Source of the DNA: Pandoraea commovens
Lineage (GTDB): Bacteria > Pseudomonadota > Gammaproteobacteria > Burkholderiales > Burkholderiaceae
NCBI RefSeq assembly: GCF_902459615.1
Contig: NZ_CABPSA010000001.1
Span: forward strand, 248,001-312,000
DNA: 64,000 nucleotides
Reading direction: 5' to 3'
Made by a program: the position numbers and the translations under genes. This document shows positions 32,805 to 42,257 of the stretch, in pieces (within the stretch, counting starts at the first letter, position 1; each line of letters starts with the position of its first letter). The notes beneath the pieces were generated by a model. It worked only from the letters and a program-made list of their open reading frames with translations, did no database searches and was not told the DNA's origin.

Positions 32805-34466
32805 ATGTCGGTCCGTATGAGCGCAATTTCCGCCATGCCCCCGCTTCCCATTCTGCAAGGAAGGTGCCCTGTGCCGGAGAACGTCCAAAGCGCTTGCCCG
32901 ATTGCGGCTCCCGATCCTGAGACCGGGATGGCGGACCGTCAATCCACGCCCGACGCCGCCGCAGCGCCCTGCGGGCGATGCTTACGTGCCCGTCATGTCA
33001 GTGTCGACACGCTTCGTGAGGCCGTTGCGTACCTGCGCCACGACAGCCAGGTCTGCCGTTCCGAAGGCTTTGCCGCGCAGACACGTTTGCAGCTCGACTA
33101 TGGTCAGACGACTATCGTGGCCACGTTGCAAACGGTTACGGGCGATTGGCTGGAACTCGACGAGATCGGCTTGAGCGAGGCGGCGATGCAAGCGCTGGAC
33201 GTTGCCGAGGGAGATTGGGTGAGGGTTCATCACATGCCGCCTCTGGAGTCCTTTCGCCACGTTCGCGGCCGCATGTATGGTGAACCCTTCACGCACGACG
33301 CATTAACCGAAGTGGTCGGCGATATCGCTGCCGGACGCTATTCATCCATTCATATCTCGTCATTCCTGACCGCGTGTACGGGAAATCGTCTGTCCGACGA
33401 CGAAATCGTCTCGCTCACGCAGGCGATGGTCGCAACGGGAAAGACGCTGACGTGGCGTGCCGACAAGGTCATGGACAAGCACAGCGTCGGTGGACTGCCC
33501 GGCAATCGGACGACACCTATCGTGGTGGCAATCGTGACGGCGCAAGGTCTGGTCATGCCAAAAACGTCTTCGCGTGCGATTACGTCTCCCGCAGGCACCG
33601 CCGACGCGATGGCAACGTTAGCCCCCGTCGATCTCAGTGCAGACGAAATGCGTCGTGTCGTCGAGGATGTCGGGGGATGCGTCGTTTTTGGCGGTGCAGC
33701 GAACCTGAGTCCGGCAGACGACATCTTGATACAGGTGGAGCGTCCCTTGGAGCTGGACAGCGAGGCCCAGATGATCGCCTCGATTCTGTCGAAGAAGCTT
33801 GCGGTCGGCGCGACGCACGTCCTGATCGATATTCCGGTCGGCCCAACCACCAAGATTCGCTCGGACCACGCCAGCACGCTATTTTCCGAACGACTGCGCA
33901 CCATCGCACGCGCGCTTGGGCTGGACGTCGTCACGTACGTCTGCCAGGGCAACGAACCGGTTGGGCGTGGTATCGGCCCCAGTCTCGAAGCCCGCGACGT
34001 ACTGGCCGTGCTGCAGAATCGCGCCCGGGCACCGAAGGATTTGATGGCCAAGAGCGTAGAAGTCGCAGGGCGGATCCTGGAAGCCGGCGGCAAGGCGTTA
34101 CCCGGCGAAGGGGCACAGGTGGCGCGCCGGGTGTTGATCAGCGGGCTTGCCTGGCAACAGTTTCAGCGCATCTGCGAGGCTCAGGGCGGCATGCTGGAGC
34201 CGGTCGTCGGTCGTCATAGCAAGCCGATAACGGCACGCCACGCCGGTGTTGTCACCACCGTAGACAATCGTCACCTGTCGCGCGTCGCGAAGCTTGCCGG
34301 CGCTCCCCTCGCGACGCGCGCCGGAGTGGTGTTTGAATCGCCAATCGGTACGGTAGTCGGCGCGGGGCAACCGCTTTTTACCATCTACGCGGAAAGTCCC
34401 GGTGAACTCGAATATGCATTCGAGTATGCAAACCGCTTTCCGGACATTGTCTGTGTGAGGGCATGA
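32805..34466 (+). CDS. Thymidine phosphorylase family protein
   Basis: A 553-residue protein. The first 90 residues contain a Cys pair and an AMP-phosphorylase-like leader domain (LDYGQTTIVATLQTVTGDWLELDEIGLSEAA), then the nucleoside phosphorylase core with VMDKHSVGGLPGNRTTPIV (phosphate site), TSSRAITSPAGTADAMA and a C-terminal barrel-sandwich domain (SKPITARHAGVVTTVDN). It cleaves pyrimidine nucleosides or nucleotides with phosphate, giving a base and (deoxy)ribose phosphate. The long N-terminal part is typical of this bacterial/archaeal subgroup, some of which act on AMP. The stop overlaps the next start (ATGA), so both proteins are made together. Confidence 0.88.
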   Translation: MSVRMSAISAMPPLPILQGRCPVPENVQSACPIAAPDPETGMADRQSTPDAAAAPCGRCLRARHVSVDTLREAVAYLRHDSQVCRSEGFAAQTRLQLDYGQTTIVATLQTVTGDWLELDEIGLSEAAMQALDVAEGDWVRVHHMPPLESFRHVRGRMYGEPFTHDALTEVVGDIAAGRYSSIHISSFLTACTGNRLSDDEIVSLTQAMVATGKTLTWRADKVMDKHSVGGLPGNRTTPIVVAIVTAQGLVMPKTSSRAITSPAGTADAMATLAPVDLSADEMRRVVEDVGGCVVFGGAANLSPADDILIQVERPLELDSEAQMIASILSKKLAVGATHVLIDIPVGPTTKIRSDHASTLFSERLRTIARALGLDVVTYVCQGNEPVGRGIGPSLEARDVLAVLQNRARAPKDLMAKSVEVAGRILEAGGKALPGEGAQVARRVLISGLAWQQFQRICEAQGGMLEPVVGRHSKPITARHAGVVTTVDNRHLSRVAKLAGAPLATRAGVVFESPIGTVVGAGQPLFTIYAESPGELEYAFEYANRFPDIVCVRA

Positions 34467-35374
34467 TGAAAGACGTCGCCATTTACGCTATGCCTGGAAA
34501 CGAATCATTTGCCCGGGTGCTCGCCGGACTCGTCGAATGTCCCCTGCAACGCTTGCTGATCCATCGATTTCCGGACGGCGAGCAACTTGTGACGCTTGAC
34601 GGCCCGCTGAGCGGAAAGTCGATCGTTATCGTCTGCTCGTTGAATCGGCCCGACGCGAAGCTGTTGCCACTCCTCTTTGCCGCAGATACGGCACGAGACC
34701 TCGGCGCGCGTGAGGTGATCCTGGTTGCGCCATACCTGTGCTATTTGCGTCAGGATGCGCGTTTTCGTCCGGGAGAATCGGTATCGGCCAACAGTTTCGG
34801 CCGGTTGCTCAGTACCTGGTTCAATGGTCTGGTTGCCGTTGAACCCCATTTACACCGCCTGCCATCGCTTAGCGCCGTCTATACGATTGCGGTGCGCTCT
34901 CCCCATAGTGCGACGGCGACAGCCGCGTGGATTGCCGCGAACGTTCCCGATCCGCTCATTGTCGGCCCGGACGACGAAAGCGCCGCGTGGGTGGCACAGA
35001 TCGCCGGGCGAATCGGCGCGCCTTCGGTCGTGGCTCACAAGACTCGACACGGTGACCGGCAGGTCAGCCTTGAACTACATGTGCCAGCGGCGTATGCGCA
35101 TCGCCAGCCGGTGATCGTGGACGATATTCTCGCGAGCGGGCAAACGATGCTCGCCACGATTGGCGCGTTGGTCAAAGGCGGCTTCGGAAGTCCCGTGTGT
35201 ATCGCGGTGCACGGGTTGTTCGACGGGATCAGCGTTGACGAACTGATCGCTGCAGGTGCCGGATCGGTCGTGACCTGTAATACCGTGCCCCACGCGTCGA
35301 ACGCCATCGATGTCACACCGGCCGTGCGTGAGGCGCTTGGCGACTTGCTCGACGAACTGGCCAGCCGCCGGTGA
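34463..35374 (+). CDS. Ribose-phosphate pyrophosphokinase (PRPP synthetase) homologue
   Basis: A 303-residue protein with the PRPP synthetase fold in two halves. Landmarks are RFPDGEQ near residue 35, PYLCYLRQDARFRPGESVSA (ATP and flexible loop region), and the PRPP-binding loop VIVDDILASGQTM near 215. It would make PRPP from ribose 5-phosphate and ATP. It differs from the housekeeping enzyme in parts, suggesting a special-purpose copy. ATG 34463 overlaps the upstream stop; ATG 34466 is equally possible. Coupling with the phosphorylase suggests a ribose salvage route during energy limitation. Confidence 0.88.
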   Translation: MMKDVAIYAMPGNESFARVLAGLVECPLQRLLIHRFPDGEQLVTLDGPLSGKSIVIVCSLNRPDAKLLPLLFAADTARDLGAREVILVAPYLCYLRQDARFRPGESVSANSFGRLLSTWFNGLVAVEPHLHRLPSLSAVYTIAVRSPHSATATAAWIAANVPDPLIVGPDDESAAWVAQIAGRIGAPSVVAHKTRHGDRQVSLELHVPAAYAHRQPVIVDDILASGQTMLATIGALVKGGFGSPVCIAVHGLFDGISVDELIAAGAGSVVTCNTVPHASNAIDVTPAVREALGDLLDELASRR

Positions 35375-35423
35375 ATTGCTTCGCCGACGGCGCACTGCGC
35401 AGTGCCTATCGGCGAGTCGGGCG

Positions 35424-36467
35424 CTACGCCTTCGGTGTGATGATCACTTTCAACGCATGCGTGTTTGCCGCGTCCCCGAAGGTTCGATAGGCGTCGAGAA
35501 TATCGGCGAGCGAAAAGTGGTGAGTGATCAGGACACCCGGCGCGAGCCGCCCCGACTCGACGGTCTTGAGCAACATAGGCGTTGCGGCGGTGTCGACCAG
35601 CCGGGTCGTGATGCTGATATTCCTGTCCCATAGGGATTCGAGATGCAAGTCCACCTTCCGACCGTGGACACCGACGTTCGCAATCGTGCCCCCGGCAGCC
35701 ACAATCGCTTCGCAGAGTTCGAATGTCGCAGGCACGCCGACCGCCTCAATGGCGGTGTCGACGCCCTGCCCGCCTGTCTGCCTTTTGACGAACGCAGCGG
35801 CGTCCTCCTTTTCCGGAGACACAACGGCCGTCGCGCCGAGCCTTAAGGCCACTTCCAGCCGCGCGATGTCCGGATCGATCACGATCACCTGCGCCGGGCT
35901 GAAGAACTGCGCCGTGAGCAATGCCGCCAGTCCGATCGGCCCCGCCCCGACGATGGCGACGCTGCTGCCCGGTTGAACCTTGCCATTCAGAACGCCGCAC
36001 TCAAAGCCGGTCGGCAGAATGTCGCTCAGCATGACCAGCGTATCGTCATCTACGCTGGCGGGCGCGTGGTAGAGGCTGGTGTCTGCATAGGGCGCGCGGA
36101 CGTATTCGGCTTGTGTTCCATCAATGCGGTTGCCTAGAATCCACCCACCCACGGCGCAATGGGAATACATGCCCTTGCGGCACGCGGGACACTTTCCGCA
36201 GGATGAAATGCACGAGATCAACACCCGGTCGCCGGCCTTGAAGGACGTGACCGCCTCGCCGGTTTGCACGACTTCCCCGACGCCCTCGTGCCCAAGAATG
36301 CGGCCCGGTGTCACCGTGGGAACGTCCCCCTTCAGGATGTGAAGATCCGTGCCGCAAATCGTCGTCTTGCGAATCCTCACGATGGCATCGGTCGGCGCCA
36401 GGATTTCGGGGATCGGCCGGTCTTCCAGCGTGATCTGCTGTGGACCGTGGAATACAAGGGCTTTCAT
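35424..36467 (-). CDS. Zinc-dependent alcohol dehydrogenase
   Basis: A 347-residue medium-chain dehydrogenase. Zinc and NAD features are CGTDLHILKG (catalytic zinc Cys), GHEGVGEV, the four-cysteine structural zinc loop CGKCPACRKGMYSHC, and the Rossmann motif VGAGPIGLAALL. It should interconvert alcohols and aldehydes or ketones with NAD(P). ATG 36467 follows GGAGTGACGCC. It is the second gene after the Usp at 36492-37334, under the perfect FNR box at 37395, so it probably regenerates NAD+ by fermentation during anoxia. Confidence 0.9.
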   Translation of the reverse strand: MKALVFHGPQQITLEDRPIPEILAPTDAIVRIRKTTICGTDLHILKGDVPTVTPGRILGHEGVGEVVQTGEAVTSFKAGDRVLISCISSCGKCPACRKGMYSHCAVGGWILGNRIDGTQAEYVRAPYADTSLYHAPASVDDDTLVMLSDILPTGFECGVLNGKVQPGSSVAIVGAGPIGLAALLTAQFFSPAQVIVIDPDIARLEVALRLGATAVVSPEKEDAAAFVKRQTGGQGVDTAIEAVGVPATFELCEAIVAAGGTIANVGVHGRKVDLHLESLWDRNISITTRLVDTAATPMLLKTVESGRLAPGVLITHHFSLADILDAYRTFGDAANTHALKVIITPKA

Positions 36468-36491
36468 GGCGTCACTCCACATTGCTCAGGT

Positions 36492-37334
36492 TCAGTGCGA
36501 CATCAGCACAGGAACCGTCATGGCTTCAAGCATGGTGCGGGTCACGCCGCCCAATACCCACTCCTGCATGCGCGAATGCCCATACCCGCCCATCACAATG
36601 AGGTCGGCGTTGAGGTCGGCGGCGCGCGAGAGTAACGCCTCGCCAATCGCGACATCGTTTGTCCTTCGCTCCGGTGTCACCGTGACGTTGACACCATGCC
36701 GCGCGAAATACATGGCGATGTCCATGCCGGGAATGGGGCCCAGATCGTCCGGACGAGCGCCCCGGCTGACATGCATCACGTCGACCGCTTTCGCCGAGCG
36801 CAGAAACGGCATGGCATCGGCGGCGGCACGTGCGGCTTCACGGCCGCCATCCCACGCCACAAGCACATGTTTGAAGTCGGTGGTCAGCTTCCCGGCGTAC
36901 GGGATGATCAATACTGGCCGCCCGCCGCCGAGCACGACCGACGCGACAAATCCGATCGTCGGCGAGGACTCGGGGTCGGAACGGTCTTCTTGTCCGACGA
37001 TCACGAGATCCGCATACCGGGCATGGGTCCGCATTTCGGGATTGTCTTCGTAAGGCGGCGTGATCCATTCAGGGCTAACGTCCTGTCGTCGACAGACTTC
37101 CGTGAACATCTGTTCCGCCTGAGCTAGCCGTTTTGGGTCGCTCTCGGGCGCGGGCGGCGGCGGCAGCCCGGTGCCGCCCATGGCCGTCACATCGGGAAAG
37201 CCCGGCGGATGAAATGGCAGGTAGATCCCCGTCAGATGGGCAGGGAATCGATAGGCGAAGTCCGCCGCGAGTTCAATGCGGGCGCGGCAGCGATCACTAT
37301 TGTCGACATGTACGAGTAACGTGCGGTAAGGCAT
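36492..37334 (-). CDS. Tandem universal stress protein
   Basis: A 280-residue protein of two Usp folds; begins PYRTLLVHVDNSDRCRARIEL, and its second half ends MGGYGHSRMQEWVLGGVTRTMLEAMTVPVLMSH. The N-terminal half keeps VGQEDRSD in place of the usual ATP loop. It is similar to the protein at 28490. ATG 37334 is set by GGGAG seven bases upstream rather than ATG 37340, which is too close. Its promoter holds the best FNR box of the window. Confidence 0.9.
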   Translation of the reverse strand: MPYRTLLVHVDNSDRCRARIELAADFAYRFPAHLTGIYLPFHPPGFPDVTAMGGTGLPPPPAPESDPKRLAQAEQMFTEVCRRQDVSPEWITPPYEDNPEMRTHARYADLVIVGQEDRSDPESSPTIGFVASVVLGGGRPVLIIPYAGKLTTDFKHVLVAWDGGREAARAAADAMPFLRSAKAVDVMHVSRGARPDDLGPIPGMDIAMYFARHGVNVTVTPERRTNDVAIGEALLSRAADLNADLIVMGGYGHSRMQEWVLGGVTRTMLEAMTVPVLMSH

Positions 37335-37394
37335 GGCCATGCTCCCGAGTTATGAGGTCATCTCTGAACAGTAGTGCAGACGCTGGAGCTGCCT

Positions 37395-37408
37395 TTGATA
37401 AGCATCAA
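37395..37408 (-). promoter_or_regulatory. Perfect FNR box upstream of Usp-adh operon
   Basis: TTGATAAGCATCAA equals the FNR/Anr consensus TTGAT-N4-ATCAA. Minus-strand TACTGT (37373-37368) gives a start near 37361, so the box centre is at -41, the classic activating position. Confidence 0.82.
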
Positions 37409-37552
37409 GACGACTATTGGTCTGTCAGACGTGCCTGCCAGCGGCCGTCGACATTGCGGATTGATGCGTATGGGAAATTGGGGAGAACGGTGATACAACT
37501 GCGCTATTCACCGCACTAGAACAATTGAATCACTCTTGAATCGGGGCGATCG

Positions 37553-39535
37553 ATGGTCAGAACGCTTCGCAGCACGCAATTCCCTTCGCGCCGCCGGGCG
37601 GATGCCGTGGTCGTCGCCATGCTCTGTGTGATGTGTGTGGTTGTTGCGCTGGCCAACTGGCTCTCAGTCCGGACAGCGCTTCAGAGCAATGTCGATGCGC
37701 GATTTGCCTTGCGCACGAGCGCGGCCACCGACAAGCTTTCGATTGCACTGACCGCCTACCGGGACGCCTTGCATGGCGCGTCCGACCTCCTGTCCGCTAC
37801 GCCCAAGCCCGGCGACGCCCGCTGGATGGATTACGTCAAAGGGATGAAGCTGTCGGAACGTTTGCCCGGTCTCACAAGTTTCGGCAAGTGCGAGCAATCA
37901 GGTGGGGACATCGTTAGAACGTCCGGCTACTCACCGAGCGGGGAGTCAGTGCTCGGCACCCGAGACCGCGTGCGCCTTCCCTCCGGCCCTGATGTTCGGG
38001 AACGCCTGTTTGCCAGCGCCACCGTGTCCGGTACTCCGCCATCACTTGTCTTTCTGACGAGCAAGGGGCCGTCGCCTGACTGTACTTATGCCATCGCCAA
38101 TGTCGATACGCTGGTTCACGCGGCCATCGGACCGCTGCTTCATGACCTGACATTGACAATTACCGTGGACGGCGACAAAGGGCCCGGGCAACTGATATTC
38201 GACAGCCTCTCGCCTCGCGCGCCAGCAGAGCCGCGCCCGCCGGTCGATTATCGGACGGTCGCAAACGTGACTTACGCGGACCGGCCAGCGCTGGAACTGG
38301 CCTACACGGCCTCGGGCGAGTTTGCTGCACTGCGCGGCGCGGGCGTCGCCAATTGGGCGCTTGCCTTTGGCATCTTGCTGAGCGTCATCACGGTACTCGC
38401 CTGGGTCGTCGCCCTGCTCTCCCGTCGGCACGCCATGGCGGTCAACGAGCGAGAGGCCATCGACAAGCAACGCTCCGAAAGTCGGTTATTCAGCGTCATC
38501 CAATCGGTGCGGGAGGCGATCATCACCATCGACGCCCAGCAGCGAATCCAGATCTTCAACCCGACCGCCGAGAGCATTTTCAAGTGCAGCGCCATGGAGG
38601 TGATCGGCGAACCGATCGAACGCTTCATTCCCGAACGATTCCGCGGCGCCCACTTTCAGCACATCGAACGCTTCGGTGCGACCGGGGTGTCGGAGCGATT
38701 GATGGGACGCGGTCGTGCGCTCTGGGGGCTGCGAGCGGACGGTGAGGAATTTCCGATGGAGGCGTCCATTTCACAGAGTGCCGACGCCGGAGGCAAGTTC
38801 TTTACGGTCGTGTTGCGTGACGTCACGGAACAACGTCAGATGGCGAGCGCTCTGCAAACATCCCGCCACGAACTCGAGAAACTTAACGCGCGCCTTCAGG
38901 AGGTTCGCGAAGACGAAAAGTCCCGTATCGCGCGAGAGCTGCATGACGATCTCGGCCAACGTCTCACCGCCTTGAAAATGGACGCGGCGATGCTCAGACA
39001 AGCGCTGGACGGGCAGCCCGCAGTGTCGGCAGACGTCAAGCGCATCGAGCAATCGATCGACGGCATGGTCAGTGCAGTTCGCCAGATGGCGGCGGATCTG
39101 CGTCCGCCGATGCTCGACGATCTGGGGCTCGGTCCGGCGATCGAATGGTATGCGCAGGAGTTTTCACGTCGCTATGGCGTGGCCGTCGATGTGACGGGCA
39201 CCCATGGGTTACCCGCTGTCGCACCGGCAGTGGCGACGACCTTGTTCCGTATCGTGCAGGAGGCCCTGAACAACGTCGCCAAACACGCGCATGCCACCGC
39301 GATTACGGTCGAATTGACCTGCGACCGGGAGTACAGACTTCGTATTTCCGACAACGGGCGAGGATTGCCGCCGACGCGTCCGAAACCGGATTCCCTGGGG
39401 CTGATCAGCATGCGGGAACGGGCACGCCTGCTTGGTGGGACGCTGGAAGTCCGCAGCCCGTTGGAGGGCGGCACCGTGGTTACCACCATCATTCCGCTGG
39501 AACCCTCGGCTTCGACGCCGCCTGCAGCGCATTGA
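37553..39535 (+). CDS. Sensor histidine kinase with CHASE-like and PAS domains
   Basis: A 660-residue membrane kinase: helix 1 at about 18-36, a periplasmic CHASE-like domain (about 40-262), helix 2 at about 267-290, a PAS domain (about 312-425: AIITIDAQQRIQIFNPTAESIF), then a HisKA_3 dimer domain with phospho-acceptor His464 in RIARELHDDLGQRL and an ATPase domain (NNVAKHAHA, DNGRGLPP). This is the NarX/DegS class that signals to LuxR-type regulators. The natural partner is the response regulator at 41500-42144, in the same cluster. ATG 37553 has a weak ribosome site. The periplasmic ligand is unknown. Confidence 0.9.
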   Translation: MVRTLRSTQFPSRRRADAVVVAMLCVMCVVVALANWLSVRTALQSNVDARFALRTSAATDKLSIALTAYRDALHGASDLLSATPKPGDARWMDYVKGMKLSERLPGLTSFGKCEQSGGDIVRTSGYSPSGESVLGTRDRVRLPSGPDVRERLFASATVSGTPPSLVFLTSKGPSPDCTYAIANVDTLVHAAIGPLLHDLTLTITVDGDKGPGQLIFDSLSPRAPAEPRPPVDYRTVANVTYADRPALELAYTASGEFAALRGAGVANWALAFGILLSVITVLAWVVALLSRRHAMAVNEREAIDKQRSESRLFSVIQSVREAIITIDAQQRIQIFNPTAESIFKCSAMEVIGEPIERFIPERFRGAHFQHIERFGATGVSERLMGRGRALWGLRADGEEFPMEASISQSADAGGKFFTVVLRDVTEQRQMASALQTSRHELEKLNARLQEVREDEKSRIARELHDDLGQRLTALKMDAAMLRQALDGQPAVSADVKRIEQSIDGMVSAVRQMAADLRPPMLDDLGLGPAIEWYAQEFSRRYGVAVDVTGTHGLPAVAPAVATTLFRIVQEALNNVAKHAHATAITVELTCDREYRLRISDNGRGLPPTRPKPDSLGLISMRERARLLGGTLEVRSPLEGGTVVTTIIPLEPSASTPPAAH

Positions 39536-39549
39536 ACGCAGGCGGATAT

Positions 39550-40545
39550 CTAGGCAGCCGCCCGCACTTGGAGCACAGCAGCGCCCGAGATGGCACCGCG
39601 ACGCAGGTCGTCGAGTGCTGTGTTGGCCTTTTCGAGCGGGTACGCTGTCGTGGCCACTTTCAACGCGATCCTCTCGGCAAGGGCGAGAAATGCCAGACCA
39701 TCTGCGCGCGTCAGATTCGCGACGGAGCGCACCTGACGCTCGCCCCATAACAGTCGGTAAGCAAACCTCGGGATGTCGCTCATATGAATGCCGGCGCACA
39801 CGACGACGCCTCCCCGGTCGACGGCCGCGAGCGCCTGAGGCACCAGTGAGCCGACCGGCGCGAAGATGATGGCGGCATCCAGCGGAACGGGCGGATCCGC
39901 ATCGCTCGGGCCAACCCAACGGGCGCCGTGCGAGAGGGCGAACGTCGCGCCTTCGTCGTCGCCCGGCCGGGTGAAGGCATACACTTCGCGCGCCTGAGCG
40001 CTCGCGATCTGCGCAATGAGATGGGCCGCAGCGCCAAAACCGTAGATCCCCAGACGCCGCGCGTCGCCGGTCATGCTGAGCGATCGGTAGCCGATGAGGC
40101 CAGCACACAGCAGCGGCGCGGCAGTCGCGTCATCATAGGCATCAGGGAGCCTGAAGGTGAACTGCGCTTCGGCGACGACATATTCGGCGTAACCACCGTT
40201 GAGCGTATACCCGGTAAATTGCGCCGCTTCGCAGAGATTTTCTTTGTGGTTCAGGCAAAAACGGCAGCGGCCACAGGTCGATCCCAGCCACGGCACACCG
40301 ACACGGTCGCCAATGTGTAAATCCCCTACACTCGCCCCTGTGGCCGTGACGATCCCCACGATTTCGTGGCCGGGAACAATGCCGTCGGGCACGCCGGGCA
40401 ATTCGTCATCCACGACATGCAGGTCGGTGCGGCAAACCCCGCACACACTGACACGTATCAGCACTTGTGTGGGGGGTGGCGTCGGCACAGGAATGTCGAC
40501 GAGTCTGAGCGTGCCGTCAGACTTGGAGAGTTGCATCGCTCGCAT
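39550..40545 (-). CDS. Zinc-dependent alcohol dehydrogenase, AdhP-like
   Basis: A 331-residue medium-chain dehydrogenase with CGVCRTDLHVVDDELPG (catalytic zinc), GHEIVGIV and the structural zinc loop CGRCRFCLNHKENLC. The NAD fold reads LGIYGFGAAAHLIAQIA, where the central Gly pattern is altered. Close relatives oxidise ethanol or longer alcohols. ATG 40545 follows CGGAG. It lies 28 bases after the FNR regulator stop on the same strand and is probably co-transcribed with it. Confidence 0.88.
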   Translation of the reverse strand: MRAMQLSKSDGTLRLVDIPVPTPPPTQVLIRVSVCGVCRTDLHVVDDELPGVPDGIVPGHEIVGIVTATGASVGDLHIGDRVGVPWLGSTCGRCRFCLNHKENLCEAAQFTGYTLNGGYAEYVVAEAQFTFRLPDAYDDATAAPLLCAGLIGYRSLSMTGDARRLGIYGFGAAAHLIAQIASAQAREVYAFTRPGDDEGATFALSHGARWVGPSDADPPVPLDAAIIFAPVGSLVPQALAAVDRGGVVVCAGIHMSDIPRFAYRLLWGERQVRSVANLTRADGLAFLALAERIALKVATTAYPLEKANTALDDLRRGAISGAAVLQVRAAA

Positions 40546-40573
40546 GCCGTCGTGCTCCGTGAATGTAACGCGA

Positions 40574-41362
40574 TTACTGAACGGCGTTCGCCATTTGACT
40601 CAGTCGCTGCGTATCGAGCAGCGTGATTTCGCGTTGGCGTACCCGCAACGCTTCCTGTGCCTGCATGCGGGAGAACATGCGACTGACAGTTTCAAGTTGT
40701 AGTCCAAGAAAACTGCCGATTTCCTCGCGCGTCATGCGAAGCAGGAACGCGTTCGGTGAGTATCCCCGCGCGGCCAGCCGCGATGACACGTCCAGCAGAA
40801 AACTCGCCAGTCGGGCCTCCCCGCGAGCCGTTCCCAGACGAAGTAATTGTTGTTGTTCACGCACGATGCCCGCGGCGATCAGCCGATGAAGCTGATGCTG
40901 CACGACCGGCACCTTCGCGGCAACGGCCTCCAGTTCTGCGAACTGGATTGCGCAGACCTGACTGTCTTCGAGGGCCACGGCTTCGGAGACATATCGGCCG
41001 CTGGCAATGCCTCCCAGACCCAGTAGCTCTCCGCCAAGCAGATAGCCTGTGACTTGCTCGCGTCCGTCGGGGTGTGTCAGCACCGTCTTGAACGAACCGG
41101 CGCGCACGGCGTAGATGTACTCGAGCGTGTCCCCCGGTCGGAACAGCACTTCGCCGCGGCGAACCGTGCGCCGAACACGTGTCACACCGTCCAGACGGCG
41201 GATCGACTCATCATTGAGTCCTTCGGCCAGACAGAACCGGCGCATCAGACAAGTGCTACATCTTGGGCTTGCGGATTCGACGACGTCGAAGGCGCGATGC
41301 ACCCTCACGTGTTGAGGGGCTTCGACGGGGACGGTGTCCAACTGGCGGGAAATGGCATGCAT
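40574..41362 (-). CDS. FNR/Anr-type oxygen-sensing transcription regulator
   Basis: The 262-residue protein has a cysteine cluster CSTCLMRRFC (Cys35, 38 and 44) and a fourth Cys at 137 (SQVCAIQF), the ligand set of the [4Fe-4S] oxygen sensor of FNR. A cyclic-nucleotide-type beta barrel, a dimer helix and a winged helix-turn-helix follow. The recognition helix reads LETVSRMFSRMQ, with the E-x2-S-R triad that reads TTGAT half-sites in FNR. ATG 41362 follows CCGGAG; TTG 41377 is less likely. Given a dozen TTGAY-N4-RTCAA sites around it, it is very probably the activator of this cluster when oxygen is absent. Confidence 0.92.
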   Translation of the reverse strand: MHAISRQLDTVPVEAPQHVRVHRAFDVVESASPRCSTCLMRRFCLAEGLNDESIRRLDGVTRVRRTVRRGEVLFRPGDTLEYIYAVRAGSFKTVLTHPDGREQVTGYLLGGELLGLGGIASGRYVSEAVALEDSQVCAIQFAELEAVAAKVPVVQHQLHRLIAAGIVREQQQLLRLGTARGEARLASFLLDVSSRLAARGYSPNAFLLRMTREEIGSFLGLQLETVSRMFSRMQAQEALRVRQREITLLDTQRLSQMANAVQ

Positions 41363-41499
41363 GGCAAACTCCGGCAATTCAGCATCGTGTCATCACGTCT
41401 GAAGTATCGGAGACGAAGCGGGGAAAAAAAATAAGCGACGGGCGCGATCTGATGTCAGCCGGTATGACAGCCTGTAGGCAACGGACTACAAGACGCGCC

Positions 41500-42144
41500 T
41501 CAGAGCTTATCGCGCAGCAGATCGTGGCGGATCGCGTAATGCGCCAGGTCGGTTTGGTTCTTGAGTTGAAGCTTCTGCAGTACGCGTGCCTTGTACGTGC
41601 TGACCGTTTTGGCGCTCACGCAAAGGCGACTAGCGATGTCACCCAATGTCAGACCACGGGCAAGCATCAGAAAAACATCGAACTCACGGTCGGACAGTTG
41701 ACGAAAACTTGGGCCTTCGATGGCGGCAGATGAGAGATCCCGGGCGATTCGCTCCGCCATCGAGGGACTCAGGTAAACCCCACCGTCATTGACCTTGCGT
41801 ACGGCGCTCACCAGTTCGTTCGGCGCACTCTCTTTCGTCAGATAGCCTGCCGCCCCGGCCTTGAGCGCTCTCACGGCGTACTGCTCTTCGCCGTGCATCG
41901 TGAGGACAAGAATGGTCAGGTGGGGAAACGACGCCTTGATCTGCGCGATGAGGTCGACGCCGCTACGCCCGGGCATCGACAGATCGAGCAACAAGACATC
42001 GCACGGCGTATCCGCGAGCAGCGCCAGCGCTTGCGCGCCGTTCGAGGCTTCCCCAACGATTTCGATATCGCCGGTGCCTGCCAGAATGCGTTGCAATCCG
42101 GCACGTACCAACGTGTGGTCGTCTGTCACGATGATGCGAATCAT
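41500..42144 (-). CDS. NarL/FixJ-type response regulator
   Basis: A 214-residue two-domain protein: receiver domain with the acidic pocket (TDDH) and phospho-acceptor Asp54 (VLLLDLSMPGR), and a LuxR-type helix-turn-helix (GDIASRLCVSAKTVSTYKARVLQKLQ). It likely receives phosphate from the kinase at 37553. ATG 42144 follows AGGCGG. It lies 113 bases downstream of two Usp genes that follow the FNR box at 43363, so its level may rise without oxygen. Confidence 0.9.
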   Translation of the reverse strand: MIRIIVTDDHTLVRAGLQRILAGTGDIEIVGEASNGAQALALLADTPCDVLLLDLSMPGRSGVDLIAQIKASFPHLTILVLTMHGEEQYAVRALKAGAAGYLTKESAPNELVSAVRKVNDGGVYLSPSMAERIARDLSSAAIEGPSFRQLSDREFDVFLMLARGLTLGDIASRLCVSAKTVSTYKARVLQKLQLKNQTDLAHYAIRHDLLRDKL

Positions 42145-42257
42145 GCGTCCGCCTTTGGATCGTGTACGTCGTTTCGGGATGTCCATGCCCGGACATCCAT
42201 GAAATCGATTCTACACGCGCGACTCCCGGGCGGCGCAAGTCTTCGCGCACTGGCGGA

